The notes under the pieces were generated by a model. The model saw nothing but the letters and a program-made list of their open reading frames with translations, ran no database searches and was not told the origin of the DNA. Below are positions 1-8,652 of a DNA stretch of 62,707 bases, in pieces (the stretch's first letter is position 1; the number at the start of each line of letters is the position of its first letter). The translations under genes were made by a program, and so were the position numbers. Source of the DNA: DATKZH01 sp964475955 (GTDB taxonomy: Bacteria > Planctomycetota > Planctomycetia > Pirellulales > Thermoguttaceae); assembly GCA_964475955.1 (NCBI GenBank), contig CAYYZY010000020.1, forward strand, positions 1 through 62,707, read 5' to 3'.

Positions 1-1
1 G

Positions 2-76
2 CGGGGCCAATCCGTCTTCCAGGAAGAACTCGCCGCGTTCCCCCACGCCACCGGCCCGCCAGCCGCGGCAAAGTAG
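2..76 (+). CDS. C-terminal tail of an unidentified protein (5' end outside window)
   Basis: The frame is open from the window edge to a TAG at 74-76 and encodes 24 residues ending in FPHATGPPAAAK. The stretch SVFQEELAAFPH faintly recalls the end of phage terminase large subunits, but it is far too short to assign. The opposite strand is also open here in the frame of the IS630 remnant, so coding on this strand is only a possibility. The gene would end about 55 bp from the breakpoint of the truncated transposase. Confidence 0.25.
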   Translation, partial: RGQSVFQEELAAFPHATGPPAAAK

Positions 77-129
77 CACCTCCCCCTGCCGCCCCAGCCC
101 GCATCCCTCCCCTCCCCAAGCGTCGATGC

Positions 130-976
130 GTCCTCGAAAATGGGCGGATGCGCTTTCACCTGCCTTGTGGCGTGGATCGAATAGTTGTCCAGGATCACAT
201 GGATAACTTTCGCCTCTGGGTGTCGTTGAACCAACTCCCAGAGCAACTGAAGGAACAGCAGGCTATTCTTGCTCTCCCCTTCTACCGAAATCAGTTCCCC
301 GGTGCGGTAATTCTGCGCTCCGGCCAGATATCGTTTCTCGTTCTGCCCCGGCGTGTCCACATCCTTCTGTTGGCCGCGCACCATCCAGTCCAGACCGATT
401 TTCGGATTCAGGTGAATGTCGACTTCGTCTTGCCAATACGCGGCCTCGTCCTCGGGAAGCTCCTCCAGCAGCTTGCGAATCCTCCGCAACCGCCTGTTTT
501 TCGCCCGTTTCGACCAAGGACAACCGACCCTCGGTTTGGGCCGACCCCGGCGAGCCCCGATCCGCCTGAGGGCACGGCTCATCGTGGCCACGTGGATGCG
601 AACGCCCGTCTTCTGAAACATCGTTTCCACCAGCATCTCGCGCGTCCAGGTGGGACGCTTCCAGCCATGCTTCCGGGGGCTCGACGCCCCCACTTCATAC
701 AGGAGCCCGAGGTAGTCGTCGTCCAGCTTGGACTGGCCGTTCTCCTCTCGCCGATCCACCAGCCCGGCTTCTCCCGCTTCCCGAAACGGCCGGGCCACGT
801 GATAGACGGTCGTCCGAGAAACGTGAAGCACCTCGGCCGTCTCGCTGGCCGACCTTCCCTCGGCCAAATTGAGCACGATCAGATACCGGGTTCTCAAGGC
901 CGTCCCGACATTTCCGAACTCTCCTCCGCAACTTCCGCTTGTCCCGACGAGTCAAATGAGGCACAATATCGTCCAT
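130..976 (-). pseudogene. IS630-family transposase, frameshifted and 3'-truncated
   Basis: Reading leftward from ATG 976 (good Shine-Dalgarno AGGAGG eight bases upstream), the sequence encodes an N-terminal stretch beginning MDDIVPHLTRRDKRK. At about 897-903 the frame breaks, and the rest of the transposase continues in another frame. That part has a helix-turn-helix (SETAEVLHVSRTTVYHVARP), then the DDE nuclease core with the first acidic motif (WQDEVDIHLNPKIG) and the second (VIHVILDNYSIHATRQV). Homology stops near position 130-150. The usual last segment with the third catalytic acid (NPIERLWxxLH-type) is absent and unrelated sequence follows. No slippery heptamer is visible at the frame change, so this reads as decay and not programmed frameshifting. 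The element cannot encode an active transposase. Confidence 0.85.
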
Positions 977-1097
977 GGGAATTTCCTCCTGCGAACCTCG
1001 TGTTCCAGGTCAGAACAACCGACTTGGGAATTCCCATTTTCTCTGCGCTCTCCGGATTCACAAATACCAGTCTGTACACGAATCGCGCACGGTGATT

Positions 1098-1124
1098 TAG
1101 CAGCACACTCCGTGTGGGCTGCTA
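1098..1124. repeat. Imperfect hairpin upstream of the IS630 remnant
   Basis: Seven-base arms TAGCAGC (1098-1104) and GCTGCTA (1118-1124) enclose a second pair, ACAC/GTGT, giving a compact nested stem. It lies 120 bp upstream of the transposase start. There is no T-run on either side, so a rho-independent terminator is not supported. It could be part of the IS end or a regulatory stem. The remaining non-coding sequence at 977-1407 shows no gene that I can recognise. Confidence 0.4.
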
Positions 1125-1407
1125 AAACTGAGCGATCGACCACAGGGCAGGTCGAGTTCCGTTCCTGTTCCATCTCTGTACGGCGAAGGCGTGCCGTGGC
1201 GGAGCCCGGGGATGGCAAAGCGCACACCGGGTCCCGGTTTGCGTGCTGCGTGGTGCGTGCCACGAAGGTCCGCCGGCCGGCGCAGGTTCGGGAGATGCCG
1301 CGGCCGGCGGCTGAGGACGGGCCCAAGTCGGCTTCAGCCGACGCAGCGAAACGTGCCCCACGTGCCCCACGGCGGTCTGCCGACCGGTTCTCTTGGAAAA
1401 TGGGGGC

Positions 1408-2232
1408 TCAGCGGCTCATGTCGAAGCGGCTGCCGACGTGCTCCTCCGGCAGGCAGCCGGCCAGCAGCCGGTGCTTGAGCCGCTCGCAGGCGGGCAGGTG
1501 GAGCACGAACTGGGCGTGGTAGAAGCGGCGCGCCTCGGCGAACCCCATCCGGCGCTGCGGGGGCGCGTCGGCGGCTTTGGGCGTGGAACGGTGCGACGAC
1601 GTCGCGGGCTTCCAGCCGGGCCGGGCCCAGCCGGTCAGCCGGCGGCGGAGGCGTCGCCACCAGCGGTTCTGCGCGGCGGCGTGCCGGAGCCGGCCCTGAA
1701 AACGGTCGAGGAAATAGTTGACCCCGGCCAGAAAGGCGTCGGCCGCCGGGCGCTTCGAGGCGAGGCCGAACACGCTGTGCGGCGACTGGCTGACGCCCTG
1801 CCACCCGACCAGCGTCGCCTCGAACTCGGCCAGCAGCCTCTGGATTGCCTGGGGAGTGGGATGCCAGTAGCGATCGGCCAGGTGACGCGACGCCTCGCTC
1901 GACTGCGAACAGCAGAGCACCAGCAACCCGCCCGGGGCCAGGATCCGGGTCATCTCCTCGACGGCTCCACGCGGCTCGAACACGTGCTCCAACGCCCCGG
2001 CGGCGACCACGGTCCGCGCGATGCCGTCGGAAAACGGCAGCTCGACGAGGTCCTCCAACCGCCCGATCTCGACCGGCTCGGGCTCATCCCGGCCGGCGGG
2101 CTCTTCCGGGCCGTGCTCCGGCGCGGCAGGAAACCAGTCGACCGTCGGGCCGTAACCGAACTCGTAGATCGGGCTTTCCAGTCGGAACGCCTCAGAGACG
2201 CTTTCCAGAAACGTGCGAACGGACTCGGGCAT
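1408..2232 (-). CDS. Class I SAM-dependent methyltransferase-like protein
   Basis: This is a 274-residue protein with a Methyltransferase_11-like core. The segment VVAAGALEHVFEPRGAVEE followed by RILAPGGLLVL is the typical post-motif region (acidic loop, LxPGG turn, beta-5). The glycine-rich SAM-binding motif I is not obvious: only FGYGP near residue 25 could correspond, so activity is uncertain. A long basic and tryptophan-rich C-terminal tail follows. The ATG at 2232 lies inside the 3' end of the upstream membrane glycosyltransferase gene (41-base overlap), implying co-transcription and perhaps translational coupling. The pairing suggests modification of a sugar or lipid-linked glycan, but the substrate is unknown. 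Confidence 0.75.
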   Translation of the reverse strand: MPESVRTFLESVSEAFRLESPIYEFGYGPTVDWFPAAPEHGPEEPAGRDEPEPVEIGRLEDLVELPFSDGIARTVVAAGALEHVFEPRGAVEEMTRILAPGGLLVLCCSQSSEASRHLADRYWHPTPQAIQRLLAEFEATLVGWQGVSQSPHSVFGLASKRPAADAFLAGVNYFLDRFQGRLRHAAAQNRWWRRLRRRLTGWARPGWKPATSSHRSTPKAADAPPQRRMGFAEARRFYHAQFVLHLPACERLKHRLLAGCLPEEHVGSRFDMSR

Positions 2233-3955
2233 GTCGGCTCTCTCCGGTTGGGGACCCTGACGACCGGCTCGCGACCCACGCGGCGAACCGCTCCGCCTCC
2301 CAGCGGTACACGTGGACCAAAGGCTGACGGCGGCCCGAAGCGGCCGGGTTGGGGAAGGTGGCGACGGGCCGGGCGGCCGCGTCGAGCAGCCGGGCGAGCG
2401 TCCGGCTGCGGGGGCTTTCGTACTCCAGCTCGCGGCGCTCCAGCACCACGTAGGCCAACCGGGGATGGCCGAACGCGGCCCGGGCCCGGTCGTAACGCCA
2501 CGTGGGCCGGCCGGAGTAGAGGCCGGTCCAGCCGCGCGTGTCGAGCACGGCGCCGGGGGCGGCCGCGTCGCGGGCGAGCCACTGGGCGGCCAGGCGATGG
2601 CCCAGCCGGCTGGCATGGAGCGGCTTGAGAGATAGGATGAGGCAAACGGCCCCGGCCGCGACGACCGCCGTCCACGCCATCGGCGAGGGGATGGCGTCCA
2701 ACTCGGGGGGGCCGGGCGAAGCGGTCCGGTCGTCTGCAAGCCGGCGACTTCGGCGACCGATCCAACGGCCCAGCTCCAGCGCCCCGTAGCCGGCGCAGCC
2801 GACCCCGACCACGACGACGGTCAACAGGTGCCGGGCGCTCACGTACCCTTCCCTGGCGGCGAACGCGAGCACGGCCACGAGGAAGAGCACGCAGTAGAGC
2901 TGGAGGAAGCGGTCCACGGGGCGAACGAGTCGCTGCCCGAGCCGCCACAGGCCGAAGAGGGCCAAGGCCCCGACGACGTATCCGAACGCCTCGGCCAGTT
3001 CCTCGGCCATCTGAACGGCGGCCCGAAGCCAGCCGCGACGGCGGAGGCTGACCGTCGTCTCTTTCGGGGCGAACGACATCGGCTCGCCGTCGCCCAATCG
3101 CCACGCGGCGGCATCGGCGGCCCCGGGCGCCAGCGTCGAAGCCGGCGCCGCATGCGCTTCCGGCTCGTAGCGCCCCAGGATCCTCGCTGCGGCCGTGGTC
3201 GGTGTGGTCGCCCCCACGGCCAGGAGATACGGCACGAGCACCAGGCCGCATCCCAGGGCCAGCGAGACGAAGGCACGGAGCATCGACAACGGTTGCAGGA
3301 CGAACATGGCCACGGCCAACGCCGCCGGAAGCACCAGGGCCTCCGTGCGCACCAGCACGGCCAGCGCGACCAGCGCCCCGGCTGCAACCAGCCACGCCGG
3401 GCTCCCCCACGCCGAACAGGTTCCGCCGAATGCGCCGGGCGGGGCGTCGCCCTCGGGATGCTGCGGCCGGCCTCGCGGTGTCAGATACTCGACAATCGCC
3501 CAGCACGCCAGCGAGAAGAGCAGCAGGTGAAGCGCGTCGGCAAGCCCGTCGGCCCCCAGGCGCGATACTTCCGGCAACAGGCAGAAAAGCAGGGCCCCCG
3601 CCGCGGCCGCCGCGGGGCCGACCAATCGGAGCGAGAGGAAGTAGACCGGCACGACGGCCAGCACCAACGGGATGGCGGCGGCCAGTTGGACGCCGACTGC
3701 CCAAGACGTCCGCGCCCGGCCCACCGCACCCTCCACCCCCTCGTGAACCAGCCAGACCCAGGCGGGAAACAGCGGCGGCTCCCGCTCGTGGCGGAGCGTC
3801 TCCAAAAGCCCCTCGGCGTCGATTTGCCGGGCGATCTCGACGAAGCCGACGGCGTCCAGCGCGGGCACGGTCGCCCGCCCGATGAGCAGGAGTTGAACGA
3901 TGGAAGAGAGGGCGATCCATCCGGCGATGACCGCGATGTGGCGCTTCCGATCCAT
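2192..3955 (-). CDS. Polytopic membrane glycosyltransferase-like protein (PMT/ArnT-type fold)
   Basis: This is a 587-residue integral membrane protein beginning MDRKRHIAVIAG. A first membrane helix is followed by a periplasmic loop (FVEIARQIDAEGLLETL then HEREPPLFPAWVWL), which resembles the first loop of lipid-linked sugar:protein/lipid glycosyltransferases. About ten further hydrophobic segments and a C-terminal soluble domain (VLDTRGWTGLYSGRPTWRY) follow. Such proteins transfer sugars from polyprenyl phosphate carriers on the outer face of the inner membrane. An ATG nine codons upstream (3982) is possible. I prefer 3955 because it starts the basic N-terminus directly before the first helix. 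It overlaps the following methyltransferase gene by 41 bases. The specific donor and acceptor cannot be told. Confidence 0.7.
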   Translation of the reverse strand: MDRKRHIAVIAGWIALSSIVQLLLIGRATVPALDAVGFVEIARQIDAEGLLETLRHEREPPLFPAWVWLVHEGVEGAVGRARTSWAVGVQLAAAIPLVLAVVPVYFLSLRLVGPAAAAAGALLFCLLPEVSRLGADGLADALHLLLFSLACWAIVEYLTPRGRPQHPEGDAPPGAFGGTCSAWGSPAWLVAAGALVALAVLVRTEALVLPAALAVAMFVLQPLSMLRAFVSLALGCGLVLVPYLLAVGATTPTTAAARILGRYEPEAHAAPASTLAPGAADAAAWRLGDGEPMSFAPKETTVSLRRRGWLRAAVQMAEELAEAFGYVVGALALFGLWRLGQRLVRPVDRFLQLYCVLFLVAVLAFAAREGYVSARHLLTVVVVGVGCAGYGALELGRWIGRRSRRLADDRTASPGPPELDAIPSPMAWTAVVAAGAVCLILSLKPLHASRLGHRLAAQWLARDAAAPGAVLDTRGWTGLYSGRPTWRYDRARAAFGHPRLAYVVLERRELEYESPRSRTLARLLDAAARPVATFPNPAASGRRQPLVHVYRWEAERFAAWVASRSSGSPTGESRHARVRSHVSGKRL

Positions 3956-3983
3956 CCGTGGTCGGCCTTCCGCGGGAGACAAA

Positions 3984-4070
3984 GGCTATCCGAAAAGGGT
4001 ACCCAGCATCTTGTGCAGGTACAGTCTCGCTCCCCAGGCACCGGAAGCCAGTTGCCTTTCTCGGATAGCC
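3984..4070. repeat. Inverted repeat in the divergent intergenic region
   Basis: GGCTATCCGA at 3984-3993 is matched by its exact reverse complement TCGGATAGCC at 4061-4070, with the match extending outwards imperfectly (AAAG/CTTT). It lies directly upstream of the leftward glycosyltransferase start, so it could be an operator pair or a stem. The rest of the roughly 800 bp between the divergent genes (3956-4754) has no recognisable gene. It also carries a 14-base direct repeat (AGGATCGGGATCTG at 4280-4293 and 4399-4412). Confidence 0.4.
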
Positions 4071-4754
4071 TCTCAATAACCTTCAGGCGATGCCCGACGG
4101 GCGGGTCCATCGCGCGAGAAGGGTATCCCCAAGCGGCGGAGGCGTCAATCCGAGAAAGGGGCGCGTTCGGCGCACAGGTTGGCAATCTGGGAAGCCTGGG
4201 AGATCGGGCGGCCGGAAGCGACCCGACTGCGCGCCACGGCCGGGCAGGTCGCGGCCGGTCTGCCCATCGAAGGCTTCCCAGGATCGGGATCTGTCTGCGG
4301 TGGCTGAGAATCTGCGGCTATTGAGGTTTTTGCGGAAAGTGCGCGGTCTGCGCCTCTTGTGGGTAGCGCTCACAGCCGGTAGGGCGGGAGTAGACCGCAG
4401 GATCGGGATCTGCCGAATCCTGGAGAGGAGAGGTCGGTGCTCGCCGAGCGTCGTCGATCGCCGGGCTGGGGCTGGGTCGCCTGCCGGCGGTGCTGCGCCC
4501 GGCGATTCCGAGCTTACGGCGAATCCCCGGATTGGCTATCATTCGCAGCTTGAGGGGCGCTCGTTTTTGCGCCTGAGAGAGCCATGCAGTTCCGCCGAAG
4601 TGGTCAACGCGACGAACGCCGCCGCCGGGTGCTGTGCGACACCCTGTCGTTTGCGGCAGCCGGGTCCGGCTCGTCGGGGCGATCGCGTCGAGGGGCCCCC
4701 GGTGGCGGGGCCGCGGCGGACCACAAGTCGATCCACTACGGGGACGCGGCCTTC

Positions 4755-5789
4755 ATGGACGAACAGCCTCGCTTGACCGACCTGGTCCCACGTCGTCTTC
4801 CGACCTTCCTTCTCATGCTCGCCGCGGGCCTGTTCGTGGTGGCCTTGCTCGAAGGTCTCTACATGACCATGCCGCGGCTGGCACCGCTGACCAGCGACGG
4901 CCGCGTGGCCGCCTTCGACCTCGACGGCGAAGGCAGCCTGGCCGTTTGGTTCTCGTCGATGACCCTCGCCCTGGCCGGCCTGACCGCCATCGTGGTGTTC
5001 ACCGTGCGACGGCACCGCACCGACGACTACCCGGGCCGCTACCGCGTGTGGCTCTGGGCCGCCACCTGCTGGTTCATCCTCAGCATCGACGAGACCGGGA
5101 GCCTCCACGAGGGCTTCATGTACTTGATGATCCACCTGACGGGCACGGCCGTCTTTGGCGACGGCTCGATCTGGTGGGTGGCCGTCTATTTCTTCCTGCT
5201 CGGGGCGGTCGGCTCCCGCCTGTTGATCGACATGCGCGAGTGCTGGCTGTCGACTGCCGCCTTCCTCGGTACGGCCGCCTGCTACGCGCTGGCCGTGGTG
5301 GCCCAGCTCGGCCTGATCCTGCCCGAATCGGGCGCCCGAGGGGTGATGCTCGAAGAGGGCGCCGAGATGGTCGGCAACCTGATGCTGCTTCTGGCCATGG
5401 GGCTGCACGCTCGGCACGTGATCCTCGACGCGGAAGGGCTTCTTCCGGAGCGTCGAGAAGCGGACGCAACCGGCGTGGGCGACTTCGAGGACGAAGCGGA
5501 GGAAGACGAGGAGAAGGGCGTCTCCCGGTTTGGCCGTTCGGTGGTCGTGCATCCTCCCCATGGCGTGCCGCGGCCGGCGGCCAGGGAGCCGGCTCCGCAA
5601 CGATCCGCCCGCACCGCCGCGAGCAAAACGTCGCGTGCGGCATCGAGCAGCCGTTCGCACCCGGCCGGCCGGCAAGCGGAGCGCGAGGAGGAGCCGGCCC
5701 CGGTGCAGCGCAAGATGACCAAGGCCGAGAAGAAGGCCCTGCGCAAGCGCCTGATGAAGATGGCCGCCGAGCGAAAACGCGCCGGCTGA
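4755..5789 (+). CDS. Six-TM membrane protein of unknown function with basic C-terminal tail
   Basis: A 344-residue protein is proposed, starting MDEQPRLTDL. Hydrophobic segments (for example LPTFLLMLAAGLFVVALLE, VAVYFFLLGAVGSRLLI, TAAFLGTAACYALAVVAQL) suggest six helices within the first 230 residues. The conserved-looking SIDETGSLHEGFMY lies between two of them. The remaining third is hydrophilic: an acidic patch (EDEAEEDEEKG), a Ser/Ala/Arg-rich linker, and a lysine-rich end (MTKAEKKALRKRLMKMAAERKR) likely to be cytoplasmic. An in-frame ATG at 4584 would add 57 low-complexity, arginine-rich residues. I chose 4755 because the recognisable protein begins there. I do not recognise the family; it seems limited to planctomycete-like genomes, which is inference. 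Confidence 0.7.
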   Translation: MDEQPRLTDLVPRRLPTFLLMLAAGLFVVALLEGLYMTMPRLAPLTSDGRVAAFDLDGEGSLAVWFSSMTLALAGLTAIVVFTVRRHRTDDYPGRYRVWLWAATCWFILSIDETGSLHEGFMYLMIHLTGTAVFGDGSIWWVAVYFFLLGAVGSRLLIDMRECWLSTAAFLGTAACYALAVVAQLGLILPESGARGVMLEEGAEMVGNLMLLLAMGLHARHVILDAEGLLPERREADATGVGDFEDEAEEDEEKGVSRFGRSVVVHPPHGVPRPAAREPAPQRSARTAASKTSRAASSSRSHPAGRQAEREEEPAPVQRKMTKAEKKALRKRLMKMAAERKRAG

Positions 5790-5920
5790 GCGCGGCCGGC
5801 CGGCGCCGCCTGAGTTTCCCACGCATCGCTCGCCCCTGGATACGGGCTTCTCGATGCGTTATTCTGGCGCGTCGCTCGCCAATAACCTCCGTTCATCCTT
5901 CTTCCTTCATCCTTTCCAAA

Positions 5921-7480
5921 ATGGTTCGCACACGATTCGCTCCCAGCCCGACCGGCTACCTCCACATCGGCGGAGTCCGCACGGCCCTGTTCTGCTGGCT
6001 GTTCGCCCGGCGGCACGGCGGGCAGTTCATCCTCCGCATCGACGACACCGACCAACGGCGCAACGTCGAGGAGGCCCTGGCCCCCATCCTCGCCGGCCTC
6101 CGCTGGCTGGGTATCGACTGGGACGAGGGCCCGGAGGTCGACGGGCCGCACGGGCCGTACTACCAGTCGGCCCGCTCGGACCTCTACCGGGCCGCGGCCG
6201 AGGATCTGCTCGCCCGGGGTTGCGCCTACCGCGACTACGCCACGACCGAGGAGATCCAGGCGGAGCGCCGGGCGGCCGAGTCGGAGAAGCGCCCGTTCCG
6301 CTACAGCCGCCGCTGGATGGCCGAGACCGACGCCGACCGGGCCCGGTTCGAAGTCGAGGGGCGCAAGGCCGTCGTGCGCCTCAAGATGCCCACCGAAGGC
6401 ACGCTGGCGATTGACGACCTGGTGCGCGGGCGCGTCGAGTTCGAGTGGGCCGCCGAGCAGGACCACGTGATCCAACGGGCCGACGGGTCGTGCCTCTACC
6501 ACCTGGCCAGCACGGTCGACGACCACCTGATGCAGATCACGCACGTGATTCGGGCGGAAGAGCACCTCTCCAACACGCCGCGGCAGGTGTTCATCGCCCG
6601 GTCGCTCGGCTATGAATTGCCCCGGTACGCCCATTTGCCCTACGTGGCCGAGCCCGGAGGGAAGTCGAAGCTGAGCAAGCGCAAGCTCGGCAAGTACCTC
6701 AAGAACCGCCAGTTCGCCCAACTGCTCGAGCACGGCCGGGGCATCGCCGAGCGCATGGGCCTCGAGCCCGACCCGGAGACGTTCAACCCGGTGATCGTCG
6801 ACTTCTACCGGCAGGTCGGCTACCTGCCCGAGGCGATCGTCAACTACCTGGCCCTTCTGGGGTGGTCGCTGGACGACAAGACCGAGCACTTCCCGCGCGA
6901 CGAACTGGTCCGGGCGTTCTCCCTCGACCGAGTGACCAAGGCCCCGGCGGCCTTCGGCCCCCAGAAGCTCCGGGCCTTCCAGGAGCGGCACATGCTCGAC
7001 GTGCCGACCGACGAGAAAGTCGAGCTCGCGCTTCCGTACCTCGCCGGGGCCGGCCTGATAGAAACGCCTCCGTCGGCCGAAGTGCGGTCCAAGCTGGCCC
7101 AAGTCGTCGAAGCGGCGGGCGACCGGATCAAGGTGGCCGGCGACGTGCTCGACTACGACTACTTCTTCTTGCCCGACGACCGGTTGACCTACGACGAAAA
7201 GGCGTTCGAGAAGCGGCTCCGCAAACCGGCCGACGCAGTCGACCTGCTCCGGCAGTTCCGGGCCGAGCTTGCCGGGGCCGAGCCGTTCGACGCGGAGACC
7301 CTCGAAGCCCTGTTGCACCGGTTCGTCGAGGCCCGGCAGATCAAGGTCGGCCAGATCATCCACGCCTTGCGCGTCGCGGTGACGGGCAAGGCCGTCGGCT
7401 TCGGCATGTTCGACACCCTGTCCATCCTCGGCCGCCAGCGCTGCCTCGCCCGGATCGACCGGGCGTTGGGGGAGGGGTAG
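5921..7480 (+). CDS. gltX: Glutamyl-tRNA synthetase
   Basis: This class I aminoacyl-tRNA synthetase charges tRNA-Glu in the cytoplasm. The 519-residue protein starts MVRTRFAPSPTGYLHIGGVR, which contains the nucleotide-binding HIGH-type motif. The KMSKS-type motif is KLSKRK near residue 250, and the anticodon-binding alpha-helical domain follows (VNYLALLGW onward). Between KLSKRK and FYRQVGYLPEAIVNY there are about 33 to 40 extra residues (YLKNRQFAQLLEHGRGIAE, then MGLEPDPETFNP) that ordinary bacterial GluRS lacks at this point. The ATG at 5921 is chosen because it gives the canonical N-terminus. The upstream frame remains open only as an artefact of high GC. The genome also has glnS nearby, so this enzyme may be discriminating. 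Confidence 0.97.
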   Translation: MVRTRFAPSPTGYLHIGGVRTALFCWLFARRHGGQFILRIDDTDQRRNVEEALAPILAGLRWLGIDWDEGPEVDGPHGPYYQSARSDLYRAAAEDLLARGCAYRDYATTEEIQAERRAAESEKRPFRYSRRWMAETDADRARFEVEGRKAVVRLKMPTEGTLAIDDLVRGRVEFEWAAEQDHVIQRADGSCLYHLASTVDDHLMQITHVIRAEEHLSNTPRQVFIARSLGYELPRYAHLPYVAEPGGKSKLSKRKLGKYLKNRQFAQLLEHGRGIAERMGLEPDPETFNPVIVDFYRQVGYLPEAIVNYLALLGWSLDDKTEHFPRDELVRAFSLDRVTKAPAAFGPQKLRAFQERHMLDVPTDEKVELALPYLAGAGLIETPPSAEVRSKLAQVVEAAGDRIKVAGDVLDYDYFFLPDDRLTYDEKAFEKRLRKPADAVDLLRQFRAELAGAEPFDAETLEALLHRFVEARQIKVGQIIHALRVAVTGKAVGFGMFDTLSILGRQRCLARIDRALGEG

Positions 7481-7546
7481 AGGGGGAGGCCGATGGACCT
7501 GGGAGGTGCACCACAACGACGCCGTATCGCCGCGACACCGGGAAGT

Positions 7547-7645
<99 letters not shown>

Positions 7646-7778
7646 CGCTCCCGTGTCGCTGCCGTGTCGCCCCTTCGGCGATTGTGGGATGCGCGGGGGC
7701 GCGTTGACCGGCCGCCTTCCGATACAATGAACCGTACCGGCCGGACGCGTGTCCGACCCTCGTAGGAGGCAGTCCGAA

Positions 7779-8021
7779 ATGACGACCGTAACGATCGAGG
7801 AAGCCAAGGCGAACCTCGGCGCACTCATCGCCGAGCTGAAGCCGGGCCAGGAGATCCTCATCACCCAGGCCGACCGCCCCGTCGCCCGACTCGTCGCCGA
7901 ACGACCGCAGCCCCGCAAGCCCCGCAAGCCGGGCAGCGCAATCGGCAAGCTGACGATCGTGGAGGACGACGAGGCTCACTTGCGCGACTTTGAAGAGTAC
8001 ATGTTGGGAAGTTGTCAGTGA
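7779..8021 (+). CDS. Type II antitoxin, Phd/YefM-like
   Basis: This is an 80-residue protein. The N-terminal half (MTTVTIEEAKANLGALIAEL, then KPGQEILITQADRPVARLV) matches the Phd/YefM antitoxin fold, which binds its own promoter as a dimer. The C-terminal half (residues 45-80) would be the disordered toxin-binding part. A strong Shine-Dalgarno (TAGGAGGC, 7763-7770) precedes the ATG. The usual partner (a PIN or Doc/RelE toxin) is not evident immediately downstream. The next genes encode small proteins of no known toxin family, so this may be an orphan antitoxin or part of a different module. Confidence 0.8.
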   Translation: MTTVTIEEAKANLGALIAELKPGQEILITQADRPVARLVAERPQPRKPRKPGSAIGKLTIVEDDEAHLRDFEEYMLGSCQ

Positions 8022-8094
8022 GAAAGCCACTGCTCTACGATTGCGGGCGAACGGCACCAGTCAGACGCCAATTGCGAATCCAAGGAGGCCGTAC

Positions 8095-8310
8095 ATGAAG
8101 GTAATCATCCAAATGTGCGAGGAAGAGGAACTGAAGGCGCTGCCGATCCTGTTGCGGCATTCACCGGGGATGATGCTTCGCAATGGGACGTACGTAGTGT
8201 CTACGGACGCCGTCCGGAAGCTCCGCGAGGGCGGCGTGCGGTTTTCCGAGCTCGGCCGCGAGGCCGCTGCGCCTGGCCTTGAGGAGGTGGGGTCCGGTGA
8301 AAGAATATGA
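8095..8310 (+). CDS. Small protein of unknown function (71 aa)
   Basis: This encodes MKVIIQMCEEEELKALPILL and continues to 71 residues, with the ending EVGSGERI. The ATG has a good Shine-Dalgarno (AAGGAGG, 8082-8088). The composition is that of an ordinary soluble alpha/beta mini-protein with no membrane segment or signal. The 3' end overlaps the next gene by 14 bases, and that gene's Shine-Dalgarno lies within this one, so the two are translationally linked. Similar small proteins next to the following gene occur in planctomycete and some other genomes as far as I recall. No function can be given. Confidence 0.7.
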   Translation: MKVIIQMCEEEELKALPILLRHSPGMMLRNGTYVVSTDAVRKLREGGVRFSELGREAAAPGLEEVGSGERI

Positions 8311-8605
8311 CGTCTTCGTGCCGCTCTACTACAACGACGGATCACCCATCGAACCGGACAAGCTTCTGACGCTGAAGCGGCGTGTCTTGGACCAATTCGA
8401 CGGGCTTACGTTCTTTCCCCAAGCGAACGAGGGCCTGTGGCGTGCGGGAGGGGTCACATACCGCGACGAGATCGTCATCTTCCGCATCCTGACAGCCGAC
8501 GCGCCGGAAGCTCGCGAATTCCTGTCTGCGCTCAAGGACGACCTCAAGCGTGAACTGAGCCAAGAGGAGATCCTGATCGTCGAGAGAGACGTAGAGACCC
8601 TCTGA
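8297..8605 (+). CDS. Small protein of unknown function (102 aa), GTG start
   Basis: The protein reads VKEYDVFVPLYYNDGSPIEP... and ends EEILIVERDVETL. A GTG start at 8297 is chosen because GAGGAGG (8281-8287) lies at ideal distance and an upstream extension would run deep into the previous gene. The sequence (LTFFPQANEGLWRAGGVTYRDEIVIFRIL) looks like a compact alpha/beta domain, with a C-terminal helix-rich part (FLSALKDDLKRELSQEEILI). It is tightly coupled to the preceding 71-aa gene. The neighbouring antitoxin and protease genes suggest membership of one accessory cassette, but this is inference from position only. Confidence 0.7.
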   Translation: MKEYDVFVPLYYNDGSPIEPDKLLTLKRRVLDQFDGLTFFPQANEGLWRAGGVTYRDEIVIFRILTADAPEAREFLSALKDDLKRELSQEEILIVERDVETL

Positions 8606-8652
8606 GGTGAGATGCGGTCGTGCGTGCATCACGTTTGGTCAGGTATTGCCGA

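Noticed and set aside
7779..8605. A classical toxin-antitoxin pair
   Set aside because: The antitoxin is convincing, but neither following small protein shows PIN, RelE, MazF or Doc features, so I list them separately with unknown function.
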